64,000 nt of DNA from assembly GCF_000312665.1 (NCBI RefSeq), contig NZ_HF536772.1, positions 3,333,166 to 3,397,165 on the forward strand, read 5' to 3'. Made by a program: the position numbers and the translations under genes. Source of the DNA: Rhizobium mesoamericanum STM3625 (GTDB taxonomy: Bacteria > Pseudomonadota > Alphaproteobacteria > Rhizobiales > Rhizobiaceae). The notes under the pieces are model-generated. The model was not told the DNA's origin and ran no database searches. It worked only from the letters and a program-made list of their open reading frames with translations. Shown here one piece after another: positions 44,250 through 54,484 of this stretch (position 1 is its first letter; each line of letters starts with the position of its first letter).

Positions 44250-45248
44250 TCAAAGCCCCGACGTTTGCGTCTGTTCCTGTAGCTTGCCGCGCGCCTCGAT
44301 CATCGGAATCGCCTCGGAATAGCTGACGCAAGCGACGTCCGCACGGTGGCAGACATCGCTGACCAGCCGGTCGAGCGCCCGCCAGTAGGCGCCGCCATTC
44401 ATCTCGACGAAGTGAAAGCCGAGTTGCAGCGGGATGCGGCTGCCCGAATATTGCTTGTCGAAGGCGTCCTTGAAGGCGGCATAGGAGCGGTCTTCGAATT
44501 CCTTGGAATCGGCCTTGTCTTCCTCACCGTTGGAGTGGCGGACGAAGAGGTTGTAGTCCATGCCTATGATCGGCTTCTCGCGCGGGCCCTCGGGAATGAG
44601 CGGCAGGCCGAAGCGGATGATGGAAGCTTCCTCGACCGGCATGGCGGGTCCTTTGGTCACCAGGCTCGCGTCATAGGTGAAGCCAGCCTTTTTCTCCGCG
44701 GCGATCATGTCTGCGCCCGGCGTCGCCGAGAGGTAGGGGGCGCGGAAGCCGTGGATGCCATGGTCGACCAGATCCTGCCAGCCCTTCGGCTCTTCGAGAT
44801 CGACGCTCTTCCACGCATTTTTCAGTGTGGCATGGAATGTCGCAAATTCCTTCGACCAGTCGGCTTCGCTCCACTGGCGGCCGTCGAAGTGGCCACATGC
44901 GTGGCTGGAGATGTCGTGACCCTCGAGGTGGGCGTGCCAGATATTGCCGAGCCTCTCGCGGATCTCGTCGTCGCTTTGGGCAAAGCCGACGTTGGACTTG
45001 CCCGGCTTTTCGTGCGGCGCCTGATAGGCTTTCTTGGCCGCCTGGTTCATCAGGAAGGTGCAGGAGAGGAAATAGGTGAAATGTGCGCCGTTCTTGGCCG
45101 CAATTTCACGGCTCTTCTGCCAGAGCGCGTTGTCGTGGGCGCCGTCGAAGGAGATGATGACGAGCTGCCTCGGCTGGTCGCTGGCGCTGGCTGCGCTGGG
45201 AACAAACAAAGAAAGGGCGAGCGAGGCTTTGAAAAATGAGCGAAACAT
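44250..45248 (-). CDS. Secreted polysaccharide deacetylase-like protein
   Basis: This 332-residue protein has a signal peptide (LALSLFVPSAASA-SD). The deacetylase fold is visible as ISFDGAHD near residue 32, which stands in for the usual TFDDG, and ISSHACGHFDG near residue 114, the metal-binding SHxxxH motif. FRAPYLS gives the conserved Arg. It would remove acetyl groups from a cell-surface or peptidoglycan polymer in the periplasm; the substrate is unknown. The ATG at 45248 is preferred over a GTG two codons upstream. It is unrelated to PuuE in length and signal. Confidence 0.8.
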   Translation of the reverse strand: MFRSFFKASLALSLFVPSAASASDQPRQLVIISFDGAHDNALWQKSREIAAKNGAHFTYFLSCTFLMNQAAKKAYQAPHEKPGKSNVGFAQSDDEIRERLGNIWHAHLEGHDISSHACGHFDGRQWSEADWSKEFATFHATLKNAWKSVDLEEPKGWQDLVDHGIHGFRAPYLSATPGADMIAAEKKAGFTYDASLVTKGPAMPVEEASIIRFGLPLIPEGPREKPIIGMDYNLFVRHSNGEEDKADSKEFEDRSYAAFKDAFDKQYSGSRIPLQLGFHFVEMNGGAYWRALDRLVSDVCHRADVACVSYSEAIPMIEARGKLQEQTQTSGL

Positions 45249-45365
45249 GGACACCGCGACAATTTGTTTGCGGTTTTCCTGTTACAGAAATGCGGCGAAG
45301 CTGCGGTGAGGCTGGCGTTTTTATGTTGCTCCGGCTAAGTCTCGGAAAACGCACAGGAGATCGCC

Positions 45366-45950
45366 ATGGCATTGCTCATCGTCGGCATCATCATTTTCCT
45401 CGGGCTTCATCTTATCCGTGTGATTGCGCCCGGGTTTCGCCAGTCCATGATCGACAGTCTGGGCGAGAACGGCTGGAAAGGTGTCTATTCCGTCGTCAGC
45501 ATCCTGTCCCTCATCCTGCTGATCTATGGCTTCGGCCAGGCCCGGCAGGTGACCGGTGTGCTCTACTCGCCGCCGGTCTGGATGGCGCATATCACGCTGA
45601 CCTTGATGCTGCTCGCCCTGATCTGTCTGGCCGCGTCGCTATTGCCGGCGGGGCACATCGCCGTCAGGACGAAGCATCCGATGGTGTTGTCGGTGAAGAT
45701 ATGGGCTTTCGCGCATCTCTTGGCCAACGGCGAGACCTCTTCGGTGCTGCTGTTCGGCGCCTTTCTTGCATGGGGCGTGATTCTGCGCATTGCGCTGAAG
45801 CGCCGCGAGCGCGCAGGTGGGCTTACCCTTCGCCCATTCGTCTCAGGCAGGTACGATCTCTATGCAGTCGTCATCGGGGCTATGGCCTGGGCGCTCATCA
45901 CGTTCAAGCTGCACGAGTTGTTGATTGGCGTGGCTCCGATCGTTATGTGA
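45366..45950 (+). CDS. NnrU-family membrane protein
   Basis: This 194-residue protein has about five membrane segments and matches NnrU, with FLGLHLIRVIAPGFR at the start and the His-rich FKLHELLIGVAP at the end. NnrU genes are often near denitrification loci, but also occur singly. No nitrite or nitric-oxide reductase gene is nearby. The start follows CACAGGAG. Confidence 0.87.
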   Translation: MALLIVGIIIFLGLHLIRVIAPGFRQSMIDSLGENGWKGVYSVVSILSLILLIYGFGQARQVTGVLYSPPVWMAHITLTLMLLALICLAASLLPAGHIAVRTKHPMVLSVKIWAFAHLLANGETSSVLLFGAFLAWGVILRIALKRRERAGGLTLRPFVSGRYDLYAVVIGAMAWALITFKLHELLIGVAPIVM

Positions 45951-46054
45951 CGATTCTTTCCAATCCCCCTTACAACTGCTGAAAAATGGGGTAGAAGGCC
46001 CCACAATGTGCGTGCAACCCGCATGCCGAAGCATATCCGCGGCCGGAGACGAGA

Positions 46055-46738
46055 ATGGCATTCAACGACGACAGCTTCATTCGTGAAGTCAATGAGGAAC
46101 TGCGTTCCGACCAGGTGAAGGGCGCATGGCGCCGGTTCGGCCGCTACCTGATCGCGCTCGCCGTCCTGATCGTTCTCGGCACCATCGGCTTCAAGGTCTA
46201 TGAATATTGGGACGATAACCAGTCCTCCGGCACGGGCGACAAGTTCATCGCAGCGATGAAGCTCGCCGACGAGAACAAGCACGACGAGGCGCTGGCAGCG
46301 CTCGAGACGCTGGAAAAGGAAGGTCACGGATCCTATCCGATCCTGGCGCGGTTGCGCGCGGCCAGTGTGCTGGCGCAGAAGGGTGATACGGCAGGGGCCG
46401 TTGCCGCCTTCGACGTGATCGGCAAGGACAGCGCCGCGCCGGCAGCCGTGCGCGATGCCGCCAAGATGCGGGCTGGGTGGTTGCTGATTGAAGGGGGCAC
46501 CTACGATCAGGTTTCGGCTCAGGTTGAGGAAATGGCAGTTCCCGGCAACGCCTTCCGCCACTCCGCCCGCGAAGCACTCGGCCTTGCCGCTTATAAGGCT
46601 GGCAACATGACGCAGGCGCGCCAGTGGTTTCAGGCGATCGCTGACGATGCGCAGAGCCCGCGCAATGTTGCCAATCGTGCCCAGATGATGCTTGATAACA
46701 TCACCGCATCCGGCAAGGCGCCCGCCGCACAGGGCTGA
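46055..46738 (+). CDS. YfgM-like tetratricopeptide membrane protein
   Basis: This 227-residue protein has an N-terminal cytoplasmic stretch, one membrane helix at about residues 30-50 (YLIALAVLIVLGTIGFKVYEYW), and a periplasmic TPR-like domain. It matches the YfgM family (ancillary SecYEG translocon subunit) in length and layout. In E. coli yfgM sits beside bamB and der; here der follows directly, 15 bases downstream, with no bamB between. Confidence 0.82.
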   Translation: MAFNDDSFIREVNEELRSDQVKGAWRRFGRYLIALAVLIVLGTIGFKVYEYWDDNQSSGTGDKFIAAMKLADENKHDEALAALETLEKEGHGSYPILARLRAASVLAQKGDTAGAVAAFDVIGKDSAAPAAVRDAAKMRAGWLLIEGGTYDQVSAQVEEMAVPGNAFRHSAREALGLAAYKAGNMTQARQWFQAIADDAQSPRNVANRAQMMLDNITASGKAPAAQG

Positions 46739-46753
46739 ATGTAAGGAATTTCA

Positions 46754-48178
46754 ATGAGCTTTACGGTCGCCATCGTCGGTCGCCCGAATGTCGGCAAGTC
46801 GACACTTTTCAATCGCCTGGTTGGGAAGAAGCTGGCGCTTGTTGACGATACGCCGGGCGTCACACGCGACCGTCGCCCCGGCGAGGCCCGGCTGGTCGAC
46901 CTGCGTTTCACCATCGTCGACACCGCCGGTCTTGAAGAGGCCCACGAAGAGAGCCTGCAGGGCCGCATGCGTGCGCAGACCGAAGCGGCGATCGATGAAG
47001 CCGATCTTTCCCTCTTCGTCGTCGATGCGAAGACCGGCCTGACACCTGTTGATACGGCGCTTGCCGAGATGCTGCGCCGTCGCGGCAAGCCTGTGGTCCT
47101 CGTGGCCAACAAGTCGGAAGCGCGTGGATCGGACGCCGGCTTCTATGATGCCTATTCGCTCGGCCTTGGTGAGCCGACGCCGATCTCGGCCGAGCACGGG
47201 CAGGGGATGCTCGACCTGCGAGACGCAATTATTGCCGCCCTCGGTGAAGAGCGCGCATTTCCGCCGAAGGAAGATGTCGCCGTCACCGACGTCGATATCC
47301 CTCAGCCGACCGGTGAGGAAGGCGAGGAAGAGGAAGAGCTGGCCTATGACGACACCAAGCCGCTGCGCGTGGCGATCGTCGGCCGCCCGAATGCCGGCAA
47401 GTCGACGCTGATCAACCGCTTCCTCGGCGAAGACCGGTTGCTGACCGGACCGGAAGCCGGCATCACGCGTGACTCGATCTCCGTGGAATGGGACTGGCGC
47501 GGTCGCACCATCAAGATGTTCGATACGGCGGGAATGCGCCGCAAGGCGAAGGTGATCGAGAAGCTGGAAAAGCTCTCCGTCGCCGACACGCTGCGCGCCA
47601 TCCGCTTCGCCGAACTTGTGGTCATCGTCTTCGATGCGACGATCCCGTTCGAGAAGCAGGACCTGCACATCGTCGATCTCGTCCTTCGCGAGGGCCGGGC
47701 TGCCGTGCTCGCGTTCAACAAATGGGACATGATCGAAGAACCACAGGCTGTTCTCGCCGATCTGCGCGAAAAGACCGACCGGTTGCTGCCGCAGGCGCGC
47801 GGCATCCGCGCCGTGCCGATCTCCGGTCAGACTGGCCGCGGGCTCGACAAGCTGATGCAGTCTATCATCGATACGGACAGGGTCTGGAACAAGCGTATTT
47901 CGACCGCGCGCCTCAATCGCTGGCTGGAACAGCAGCAGGTTCAGCATCCGCCACCGGCAGTCTCCGGCCGCCGCATCAAGCTCAAGTACATGACGCAGGT
48001 GAAGGCTCGCCCGCCGGCCTTCATGATATCCTGCACGCGTTCGGACGCGCTGCCGGAGTCCTACACCCGCTATCTGATCAACGGCCTGCGCAACGATTTC
48101 GATATGCCAAGTGTGCCGATCCGCATTCATTATCGTTCGCCGGATAATCCGTACGAATCGAAGAAGAAGCGGACCTGA
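46754..48178 (+). CDS. der: Ribosome-associated GTPase Der (EngA)
   Basis: This 474-residue protein has two tandem GTPase domains. The first has [18 protein letters not shown] and NKSE; the second (about residues 205-375) has [19 protein letters not shown] and NKWD. A C-terminal KH-like domain ends with the conserved [12 protein letters not shown]. Der is essential for maturation of the 50S ribosomal subunit. The start follows AAGGA and the gene is 15 bases after yfgM. Confidence 0.96.
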   Translation: MSFTVAIVGRPNVGKSTLFNRLVGKKLALVDDTPGVTRDRRPGEARLVDLRFTIVDTAGLEEAHEESLQGRMRAQTEAAIDEADLSLFVVDAKTGLTPVDTALAEMLRRRGKPVVLVANKSEARGSDAGFYDAYSLGLGEPTPISAEHGQGMLDLRDAIIAALGEERAFPPKEDVAVTDVDIPQPTGEEGEEEEELAYDDTKPLRVAIVGRPNAGKSTLINRFLGEDRLLTGPEAGITRDSISVEWDWRGRTIKMFDTAGMRRKAKVIEKLEKLSVADTLRAIRFAELVVIVFDATIPFEKQDLHIVDLVLREGRAAVLAFNKWDMIEEPQAVLADLREKTDRLLPQARGIRAVPISGQTGRGLDKLMQSIIDTDRVWNKRISTARLNRWLEQQQVQHPPPAVSGRRIKLKYMTQVKARPPAFMISCTRSDALPESYTRYLINGLRNDFDMPSVPIRIHYRSPDNPYESKKKRT

Positions 48179-48297
48179 TCGGCCCAGGCGGCTCGATCCA
48201 TGGTTGCGGGCTCTGAACGCCGTTGCCGGGACACCAGAGGAGCCTAGCGCGGTCACCATTGCCAGTCGGGACCCTGACGCGTTCAACAAATAGCGGA

Positions 48298-49413
48298 TCA
48301 GGTTCCTGATGAGATAGGCTCGGCGGGCTCGCCGGGTTTTTTCGTTCTTGGTAGCGACCTGGCGGCGAATTGCCACGCCTTTTTCCATTTTGGCGTAATC
48401 ACGCCGTTGGCGGCGCGGATGTTGTTGATGAACTGCGTGGTCGCCGCTTCCCAGGAGTATTGCAGAGCGAGTTCGCGGGCTTTCTCGCGCGAGGCAGACA
48501 ATGCTTCCAGGCAGGCGACCTTGAGGTCGTCGTCGAGGGCGCCGACCTCGCTATCTTCACCGATAATGTCGAGTGGGCCGGTGACCGGATAGGCGGCGAC
48601 CGGAACACCGGAGGCGAGCGCCTCCAAAATTGTATTGCCGAATGTATCTGTCAGCGACGGAAAGACGAATACATCCGCCTGCGCATAAGCCTTTGCGAGG
48701 TCCTCGCCGACTTTTAGACCGGTGAAGAGCACATCTTTGTAGCGCTTCTCGAGCTCGGCGCGCGCCGGTCCATCACCCACCACGACTTTCGATCCAGGCA
48801 GGTCCAGATCCAGGAAGGCGGGCAGGTTCTTTTCCAGGGCCACGCGGCCGACCGTCATGAAGATCGGACGGGCGAGGCCGAATGGCGCATCTTCCACAGG
48901 CATCGGACGAAAATGATTGGCGTCGATGCCGCGGCTCCACGGCATCAGGTTCCGAATGCCCTTGTCGGAGAGTTCGCGTGCAAGGCTTGGGGTCGCGACC
49001 ATGCAACCGGCGCCTGAGTTGTGGAACCAACGAACGAAGGCATAGAGCCAGCGCTTCGGTACGGGAAGGCGGGCCGAGACGTATTCCGGAAAGCGGGTAT
49101 GGTAGCTGGTGGAGAAGGGCATTCGGTTCTTCAGGCACCAGCGCCGCGCCGTCAGCCCCAAAGGGCCTTCGGTCGCGATGTGAACGTAGGAAGGCATATG
49201 CCGTTCAATCTCGCGCGCGACGCGGCTATAGTTGGCGATCGAGAGACGAATTTCAGGGTAGGTGGGGCAAGGGATGCTGTGGAAGCCCTGCGGCGTCACC
49301 ATCGCCGCCTCAATGCCCATCTTCGCCAATTCACGGTTGGTGTTCTCGATCGAACGGACGACGCCATTGACCTGCGGATGCCAGGCATCGCTGATAATAA
49401 CCAGCCGTTCCAT
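48298..49413 (-). CDS. Glycosyltransferase family 4 protein
   Basis: This 371-residue GT-B enzyme begins with IISDAWHPQVNGVVRSI, the donor-binding motif of the MgtA/SqdX-type group. FVFPSLTDTFGNTILEALASGVPVAAYP near residue 275 has the conserved E-x7-E nucleotide-sugar contact. It would transfer a hexose to a lipid or mannose-type acceptor. The start ATG at 49413 is the family N-terminus. It is followed on the same strand by no gene, and the upstream kdgK-type gene is separate. Confidence 0.87.
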   Translation of the reverse strand: MERLVIISDAWHPQVNGVVRSIENTNRELAKMGIEAAMVTPQGFHSIPCPTYPEIRLSIANYSRVAREIERHMPSYVHIATEGPLGLTARRWCLKNRMPFSTSYHTRFPEYVSARLPVPKRWLYAFVRWFHNSGAGCMVATPSLARELSDKGIRNLMPWSRGIDANHFRPMPVEDAPFGLARPIFMTVGRVALEKNLPAFLDLDLPGSKVVVGDGPARAELEKRYKDVLFTGLKVGEDLAKAYAQADVFVFPSLTDTFGNTILEALASGVPVAAYPVTGPLDIIGEDSEVGALDDDLKVACLEALSASREKARELALQYSWEAATTQFINNIRAANGVITPKWKKAWQFAARSLPRTKKPGEPAEPISSGT

Positions 49414-49619
49414 CACACAAAGCCGCGATGCGTCCCGGCTCTCGTTGCCTCCAACATCCGTCATTTGTTGCAGCAAGCCCCAATTTTATCATACCGCGCC
49501 CGCGAAAGCGGCGGCCCAACTCCGGGCGGACCCGGAGACTCGATTCCCGCGTCTGGCATTCTGGCGGTCGTCGATGATGGAAATATTACAGTCGCTTTGC
49601 GGCGATGGGTCAGTGCTGC

Positions 49620-50540
49620 TTATGCCTTCTTGATGCCGAGCTTTTCCCATGCAACGAGGGCGCCGTGTTCGCTGACAACGCGTCCGGCGACCTTGGCGGC
49701 AAACGCCGCTGCAGCCGGGGCATCCTTGTTCTCGAGATAGCGTGCGAGGAAGGCGCCGTTGAAGCTGTCGCCGGCGCTGGTTGTATCGACGACCGTCTTG
49801 ACCTTTTCGGCGGGAACGAAGCTCTCGACGCCGTCGAAACTCAGCGTGGCCCCCTCTGCGCCGTTCTTGACCACCACGTCGGCCGCACCAAGTGTGCGAT
49901 ACCGCTGGATGGTTGCCTCTATCGAGATGTCGCCGAAGTGAGTTGCCTCATCATCAAAACTCGGCAGCACCAGGGAAGAGGCGCGCGCGCCTTCGCTGAT
50001 CGTCGCATGCATCACGTCATAACTCGACCAGAGCCGCGGACGGATGTTGGGGTCGAAGGCAACGATCTTTCCGGCCGCCTTGGCGCGACGGACCTCGGTG
50101 AGCAAGGTATCAGCGTCGTTGCGCGACAGGATCGCAAGCGTGATGCCGGAGAAATAGATGACGTCGCAGGCTTCGATCGCCTCGCGCAAGAGCTCCGCGT
50201 CGGCCGCAAGCTGGCGGGCAGCGGAGCTATCGCGCCAGTAACTGAAGGAGCGTTCGCCGTCCTTGAGACTAATCATGTAAAGACCAGGCGCCTTGCCCTT
50301 GATGCGCCTGACAAATTCGGTGCCGATGCCCGCCTGCTTGAAGAAGGAGATCATCTCATCGGACATCGCTTCGTCGCCGAGCGCGGTAAAATACTCGACA
50401 GACCAATCCGCGGGTAGGCAGGCACGGGCGTACCAGGCAGTGTTCAGCGTATCCCCGGCAAAGCCCTTGCGCAGCAAGCCAGCACCTGCCTGCGACAGCT
50501 CAACCATGCATTCACCAATCGATAGAAAACGCCCGCTCAC
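49620..50540 (-). CDS. kdgK: PfkB-family sugar kinase, probable 2-dehydro-3-deoxygluconokinase
   Basis: This 306-residue PfkB kinase carries FLSIGECMVEL at the start and the catalytic DTTSAGDSFNGAFLA near residue 250, which holds the anion hole and the base Asp. FAGDTLNTAWYA and IAFDPNIRPRLW match KdgK-type enzymes, so 2-keto-3-deoxygluconate phosphorylation (Entner-Doudoroff branch) is likely. The GTG start at 50540 is supported by GGGAGG upstream. A general carbohydrate kinase is the alternative. Confidence 0.82.
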   Translation of the reverse strand: MSGRFLSIGECMVELSQAGAGLLRKGFAGDTLNTAWYARACLPADWSVEYFTALGDEAMSDEMISFFKQAGIGTEFVRRIKGKAPGLYMISLKDGERSFSYWRDSSAARQLAADAELLREAIEACDVIYFSGITLAILSRNDADTLLTEVRRAKAAGKIVAFDPNIRPRLWSSYDVMHATISEGARASSLVLPSFDDEATHFGDISIEATIQRYRTLGAADVVVKNGAEGATLSFDGVESFVPAEKVKTVVDTTSAGDSFNGAFLARYLENKDAPAAAAFAAKVAGRVVSEHGALVAWEKLGIKKA

Positions 50541-50698
50541 AGAAAGCCTCCCTGAATTTTGCTGCTTCGCTGATACGCGCAGAGCACCTTCCTGACAAGC
50601 GGCGAGCGACATCGGGCCTCAGGCTACAGGTTCGGATTGTTTGCCTCAGGGTCGCGACGCATACTGGTGCTTGCGCGCTCTATGGGAGGGGCAAGGCG

Positions 50699-50932
50699 AT
50701 GCAGAAGATCGCAGGCTTTCTAATTGCCGCATTGCTTGGAGCATCGTCCGTCCTGTCGACCACCGCTTACGGACACGGCGGGGGCGGCAAGGGACGCAAG
50801 ATCGATTGTGCTACGCTTGCCCTTATGGAGCGCAATGCCACGGGCGGCAAGCTGCCGAGCAAGGACATGAAGAAACGCGAAAAGATCAGGCGCAAGATGC
50901 AGAAGCAGGGCTGCGTGGCAGATCGCGGCTGA
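50699..50932 (+). CDS. Small secreted basic protein
   Basis: This 77-residue protein has a signal peptide (FLIAALLGASSVLSTTAYG) and a mature part of about 53 residues, very basic, with two Cys. No family is recognised; similar short rhizobial proteins exist, but I cannot name one with certainty. The start follows GGGAGGGGCAAGG. Expression could be linked to the downstream GH13 gene 66 bases away. Confidence 0.7.
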   Translation: MQKIAGFLIAALLGASSVLSTTAYGHGGGGKGRKIDCATLALMERNATGGKLPSKDMKKREKIRRKMQKQGCVADRG

Positions 50933-50998
50933 AGGTTGTTTTTTCTCGTTCCCGCTTTAGTGTGGGCACTATCGGACGATGCAGGAGAGGAACGGTTG

Positions 50999-52648
50999 AT
51001 GGCGCTTGCGGACAAGACTGCGGACTGGTGGCGCGGTGCTGTCATATATCAGGTCTATCCACGCTCCTTTCAGGACACCAACGCAGATGGCCTCGGAGAC
51101 CTGAAGGGCATTACCCGGAGATTGCCCTATATCGCCAGTCTCGGCGTCGACGCAATCTGGCTGTCACCCTTCTTCAAATCACCGATGGCCGATATGGGCT
51201 ACGACGTCTTGGATTACTGCGACGTCGATCCGATTTTCGGCACGCTCGCTGATTTCGACGCGATGATGACGGCGGCGCACGGGCTCGGCATCAAGGTCAT
51301 CATCGATCAGGTGATTTCCCATACCTCCGACCTCCATCCCTGGTTTATCGAAAGCCGTTCGAGCCGCACCAATCCGAAGGCGGACTGGTACGTGTGGGCG
51401 GATCCGAAGCCGGACGGCACCGCGCCCAACAACTGGCTCTCGATCTTCGGTGGGCCGGGATGGGAATGGGACGGCGTGCGTCGGCAATATTACCAGCACA
51501 ATTTCCTCAGCTCGCAGCCTGATCTCAATTTCCACAATCCGGAGGTCCAGGAAGCAGTGCTTTCCACCGTGAAGTTCTGGCTGGACCGGGGCGTAGACGG
51601 CTTCCGCCTCGACACCGTCAACTATTACTTCTGCGACAAGCTGCTTCGCGACAACCCGCCGCATGCCCCGGACGAAACCGACGCCGGCCTCGATGCGCCG
51701 GACACGAACCCCTACGGCATGCAGAACCACCTCTATGACAAGACGCAGCCGGAGAATATCGGTTTCCTAAAGCGGTTCCGTGCGTTGCTCAACCGCTACG
51801 AGGCACGTACGACGGTCGGCGAGGTCGGTGATGGTGCACGATCGCTGAAGACCGTTGCCGCCTACACAAGCGGCGGCGACAAGCTGCACATGTGCTACAC
51901 TTTCGATCTACTCGGACCCGAATTTACCGCCGCGCATATCCGCAGCTGCGTCGATGCATTCCAGAAATCGGTCGCGGACGGATGGGTCTGCTGGGCTTTT
52001 TCGAACCACGACGTCAACCGCCACGTCAGCCGATTTGCAAAGACGGAAGCGGAGCGACCAACCATCGCCAAGCTCGCCATGTCGGTCCTGGCGACGCTGC
52101 GCGGCTCGATCTGCCTCTACCAGGGTGAAGAGCTCGGCCTTCCCGAGGCCGAGCTCGCCTTCGAGGATTTGCGTGATCCCTACGGCATCCGCTTCTGGCC
52201 GGCATTCAAGGGACGCGACGGATGCCGAACGCCCATGCCCTGGGAGGCGGCGAAGGCGCATGCCGGCTTTACGACGGCGGAGAAATCGTGGTTGCCGGTG
52301 CCTTACGAGCAGGCGGCTCTTTCCGTCGATACGCAGGAGATCGATCCGCACTCCGTGCTGCATCACTACCGGCAGACGCTCGAATTCCGAAAAAGGCACC
52401 CGGCACTGCTCGACGGCACCATGGACTTCATCGGCACCAATCAGGACCTCCTGGCCTTCACGCGCGCCAAAGGAAGCGAGAAGCTGCTCTTCGTCTTCAA
52501 CCTGACGCGCAAACCCGCGCAGTTCGTTCCCCCGGGGGGAATGGCAATCGGGGAGCGATTGGCAATGCCGGGCTTTGAGCGGGAAGCGGGAAGCGGTCCA
52601 ATCAAACTCGCAGCGCTTGATGCGTTCTGTGCGCGGGTGGCGGGCTGA
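50999..52648 (+). CDS. GH13 alpha-glucosidase
   Basis: This 549-residue enzyme has the alpha-amylase fold. Catalytic residues are the nucleophile Asp205 (DGFRLDTVN), acid/base Glu275 (VGEVGDG) and stabiliser Asp338 (FSNHDVNR). The opening YQVYPRSFQDTNADGLGDL is typical of oligo-1,6-glucosidase/alpha-glucosidase members. It hydrolyses terminal alpha-glucosides in the cytoplasm; no signal peptide is seen. The ATG at 50999 is preferred over an earlier TTG. No sugar transporter lies beside it, unlike the agl operons of rhizobia. Confidence 0.9.
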   Translation: MALADKTADWWRGAVIYQVYPRSFQDTNADGLGDLKGITRRLPYIASLGVDAIWLSPFFKSPMADMGYDVLDYCDVDPIFGTLADFDAMMTAAHGLGIKVIIDQVISHTSDLHPWFIESRSSRTNPKADWYVWADPKPDGTAPNNWLSIFGGPGWEWDGVRRQYYQHNFLSSQPDLNFHNPEVQEAVLSTVKFWLDRGVDGFRLDTVNYYFCDKLLRDNPPHAPDETDAGLDAPDTNPYGMQNHLYDKTQPENIGFLKRFRALLNRYEARTTVGEVGDGARSLKTVAAYTSGGDKLHMCYTFDLLGPEFTAAHIRSCVDAFQKSVADGWVCWAFSNHDVNRHVSRFAKTEAERPTIAKLAMSVLATLRGSICLYQGEELGLPEAELAFEDLRDPYGIRFWPAFKGRDGCRTPMPWEAAKAHAGFTTAEKSWLPVPYEQAALSVDTQEIDPHSVLHHYRQTLEFRKRHPALLDGTMDFIGTNQDLLAFTRAKGSEKLLFVFNLTRKPAQFVPPGGMAIGERLAMPGFEREAGSGPIKLAALDAFCARVAG

Positions 52649-52651
52649 GGC

Positions 52652-54349
52652 TCATCCGATCAGCGCGAACTCGTCGACATCGACCATTCCGCGATCCGAG
52701 ATCTTCAGGTGCGGTATAACAGGCAGTGGCAGGAAGGCGACCTGCAGGAAGGGCTCTTCCAGCGTCGTGCCGAGCGCATAGGCGGACTTGCGCAGACGAT
52801 GGAGCGTGTCGCGCACTGTCTCATAAGGTTCAAGGCTCATCAGGCCGGCGACGGGCAGGGCGATCTCGCCGGTGACCTTGCCATCCTCGACCACCACGAA
52901 GCCGCCCTTGATTTCGCCGAGGCGGTTGGCAGCTAGCGCCATGTCGTCCTCGCTGACGCCGACGACGCAGATGTTGTGGCTATCATGGCCGACGGTCGAG
53001 GCGATCGCGCCCTTCTTCAGGCCGAAGCCCTGAACAAAGCCGTTGGCATGGTTGCCGTTCTTGCCGTGCCGCTCGATGACGGCGACCTTGATGATGTCGT
53101 TTCCGAGATCGACGTCGGTCTGGTTGCCTTTCACCGGCAGCCGGTAGCGGCGATGTTCCGTGATGATCTTGCCGGGGGTGACGCCGATCACCGGGGTTTC
53201 ACCATCCGCGACCGGAACGCCAAACTGGGCAGCGGTGACGGGTCGAGCCTTGATGCTGTCAAGGCCGACCGGCTCGACTGGCTTGCGAGTGGCGAAGAGC
53301 TCTGCCGTTACCCGACGTCCGGCTGCAAAGACGAGAGCAGCGCGGCAGTTTTCGAGGCTGTCGATGACCACGAGGTCGGCGCGCCAGCCGGGGGCGACGA
53401 GGCCACGATCTCTCAGGCCGAAGGCGCGGGCGGCTGAAATCGATGCAGCGCGGTAAATGGCAAGCGGCTCGACGCCGTTTTTGATCGCCGTTCGGACCAT
53501 GTAGTCGAGATGGCCCTGTTCGGCGATGTCGAGCGGGTTGCGGTCATCCGTGCAGAGGGAAAGATGCGGCGAAAGACGTTCGGTGATGATGGGCATCAGG
53601 GACGCGAGATCCTTCGACACGGAACCTTCGCGCACGAGTATGTGCATCCCCTTGCGGATCTTTTCCAGCGCTTCGTCAGCGCTCGTGCATTCGTGCTCGG
53701 TGCGGATGCCGGCGGCGAGATAGCCGTTGAGCTCGTTGCCCGAGAGCAACGGGGCGTGGCCGTCAATATGCTGGCCCTGGAAGGCATCGAGCTTCGCCAT
53801 GCAGATGGGATCCTTGTGGATCACACCGGGGAAGTTCATGAATTCGGCAAGGCCGATCACCTTAGGATGATGGCGGAAGGGAAGGAGCCGTTCGATCGGC
53901 AGATCGGCGCCCGACGTCTCCAGATGCGTGGCGGGTACGCAGGAGGAGAGCTGGACGCGAATGTCCATGATCGTTTCGAGCGAGGAATCCAGAAAATACT
54001 GAATGCCTTCGGTGCCGAGAACGTTGGCGATCTCGTGCGGGTCGCAGATGGCGGTCGTCACTCCATAAGGCAGAACACAGCGGTCGAACTCGTGCGGGGT
54101 CACCAGCGACGACTCGATATGGAGATGCGTGTCGATGAAGCCGGGGACCACGATCTTTCCCGAGATGTCGATTTCGGTTTCGCCAGCGTAGTTGCCGCAT
54201 GTGCCGACGACGCGGTCCTGGCTGATCGCAACATCCGACGCCACAAGTTCCCCGGTCACGAGATCGAAGAAACGTCCACCTTTCAGCACGATATCAGCCG
54301 GCAGGCGGCCTGTTCCCTGGTCGATAAGGCGTTCGAGCTTGGCGGTCAT
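52652..54349 (-). CDS. ade: Adenine deaminase
   Basis: This 565-residue amidohydrolase belongs to the Ade (COG1001) family. It has [17 protein letters not shown] near residue 70, the dinuclear metal motif, [10 protein letters not shown] and a C-terminal [11 protein letters not shown] that is diagnostic for the family. It converts adenine to hypoxanthine, which xanthine dehydrogenase can then oxidise, so it feeds the same purine route as guaD, xdhAB and puuD. The ATG at 54349 follows ACGGGG; 54355 is an alternative. Its stop is 4 bases from that of the convergent GH13 gene. Confidence 0.93.
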   Translation of the reverse strand: MTAKLERLIDQGTGRLPADIVLKGGRFFDLVTGELVASDVAISQDRVVGTCGNYAGETEIDISGKIVVPGFIDTHLHIESSLVTPHEFDRCVLPYGVTTAICDPHEIANVLGTEGIQYFLDSSLETIMDIRVQLSSCVPATHLETSGADLPIERLLPFRHHPKVIGLAEFMNFPGVIHKDPICMAKLDAFQGQHIDGHAPLLSGNELNGYLAAGIRTEHECTSADEALEKIRKGMHILVREGSVSKDLASLMPIITERLSPHLSLCTDDRNPLDIAEQGHLDYMVRTAIKNGVEPLAIYRAASISAARAFGLRDRGLVAPGWRADLVVIDSLENCRAALVFAAGRRVTAELFATRKPVEPVGLDSIKARPVTAAQFGVPVADGETPVIGVTPGKIITEHRRYRLPVKGNQTDVDLGNDIIKVAVIERHGKNGNHANGFVQGFGLKKGAIASTVGHDSHNICVVGVSEDDMALAANRLGEIKGGFVVVEDGKVTGEIALPVAGLMSLEPYETVRDTLHRLRKSAYALGTTLEEPFLQVAFLPLPVIPHLKISDRGMVDVDEFALIG

Positions 54350-54434
54350 GGGCATCCCCGTTCTGGCGTTTTACCACTTATAACCCATGTGTCTGACAAA
54401 GCGAGATCGGCTCGCCGCAGGTCCATAAACGAAA

Positions 54435-54461
54435 ACCGGGCGCCCCAGAGGAACGCCCGGT
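54435..54461 (-). terminator. Rho-independent terminator of the Liv-type binding-protein gene
   Basis: On the minus strand ACCGGGCG pairs with CGCCCGGT (54435-54442 with 54454-54461), followed by TTTTCGTTT. It begins about 25 bases after the stop of the binding-protein gene. Confidence 0.75.
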
Positions 54462-54484
54462 GATCAAGTCGGGAGATCGAATGC

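Noticed and set aside
44250..45248. Second allantoinase
   Set aside because: It has a signal peptide and lacks PuuE segments, so it is a secreted deacetylase-like protein.
46751..48388. 545-codon minus-strand frame antisense to der
   Set aside because: Der has two complete GTPase domains; the antisense frame has no known motif.
53510..54463. 317-codon plus-strand frame over the adenine deaminase gene
   Set aside because: It is antisense to ade, which has clear amidohydrolase motifs.
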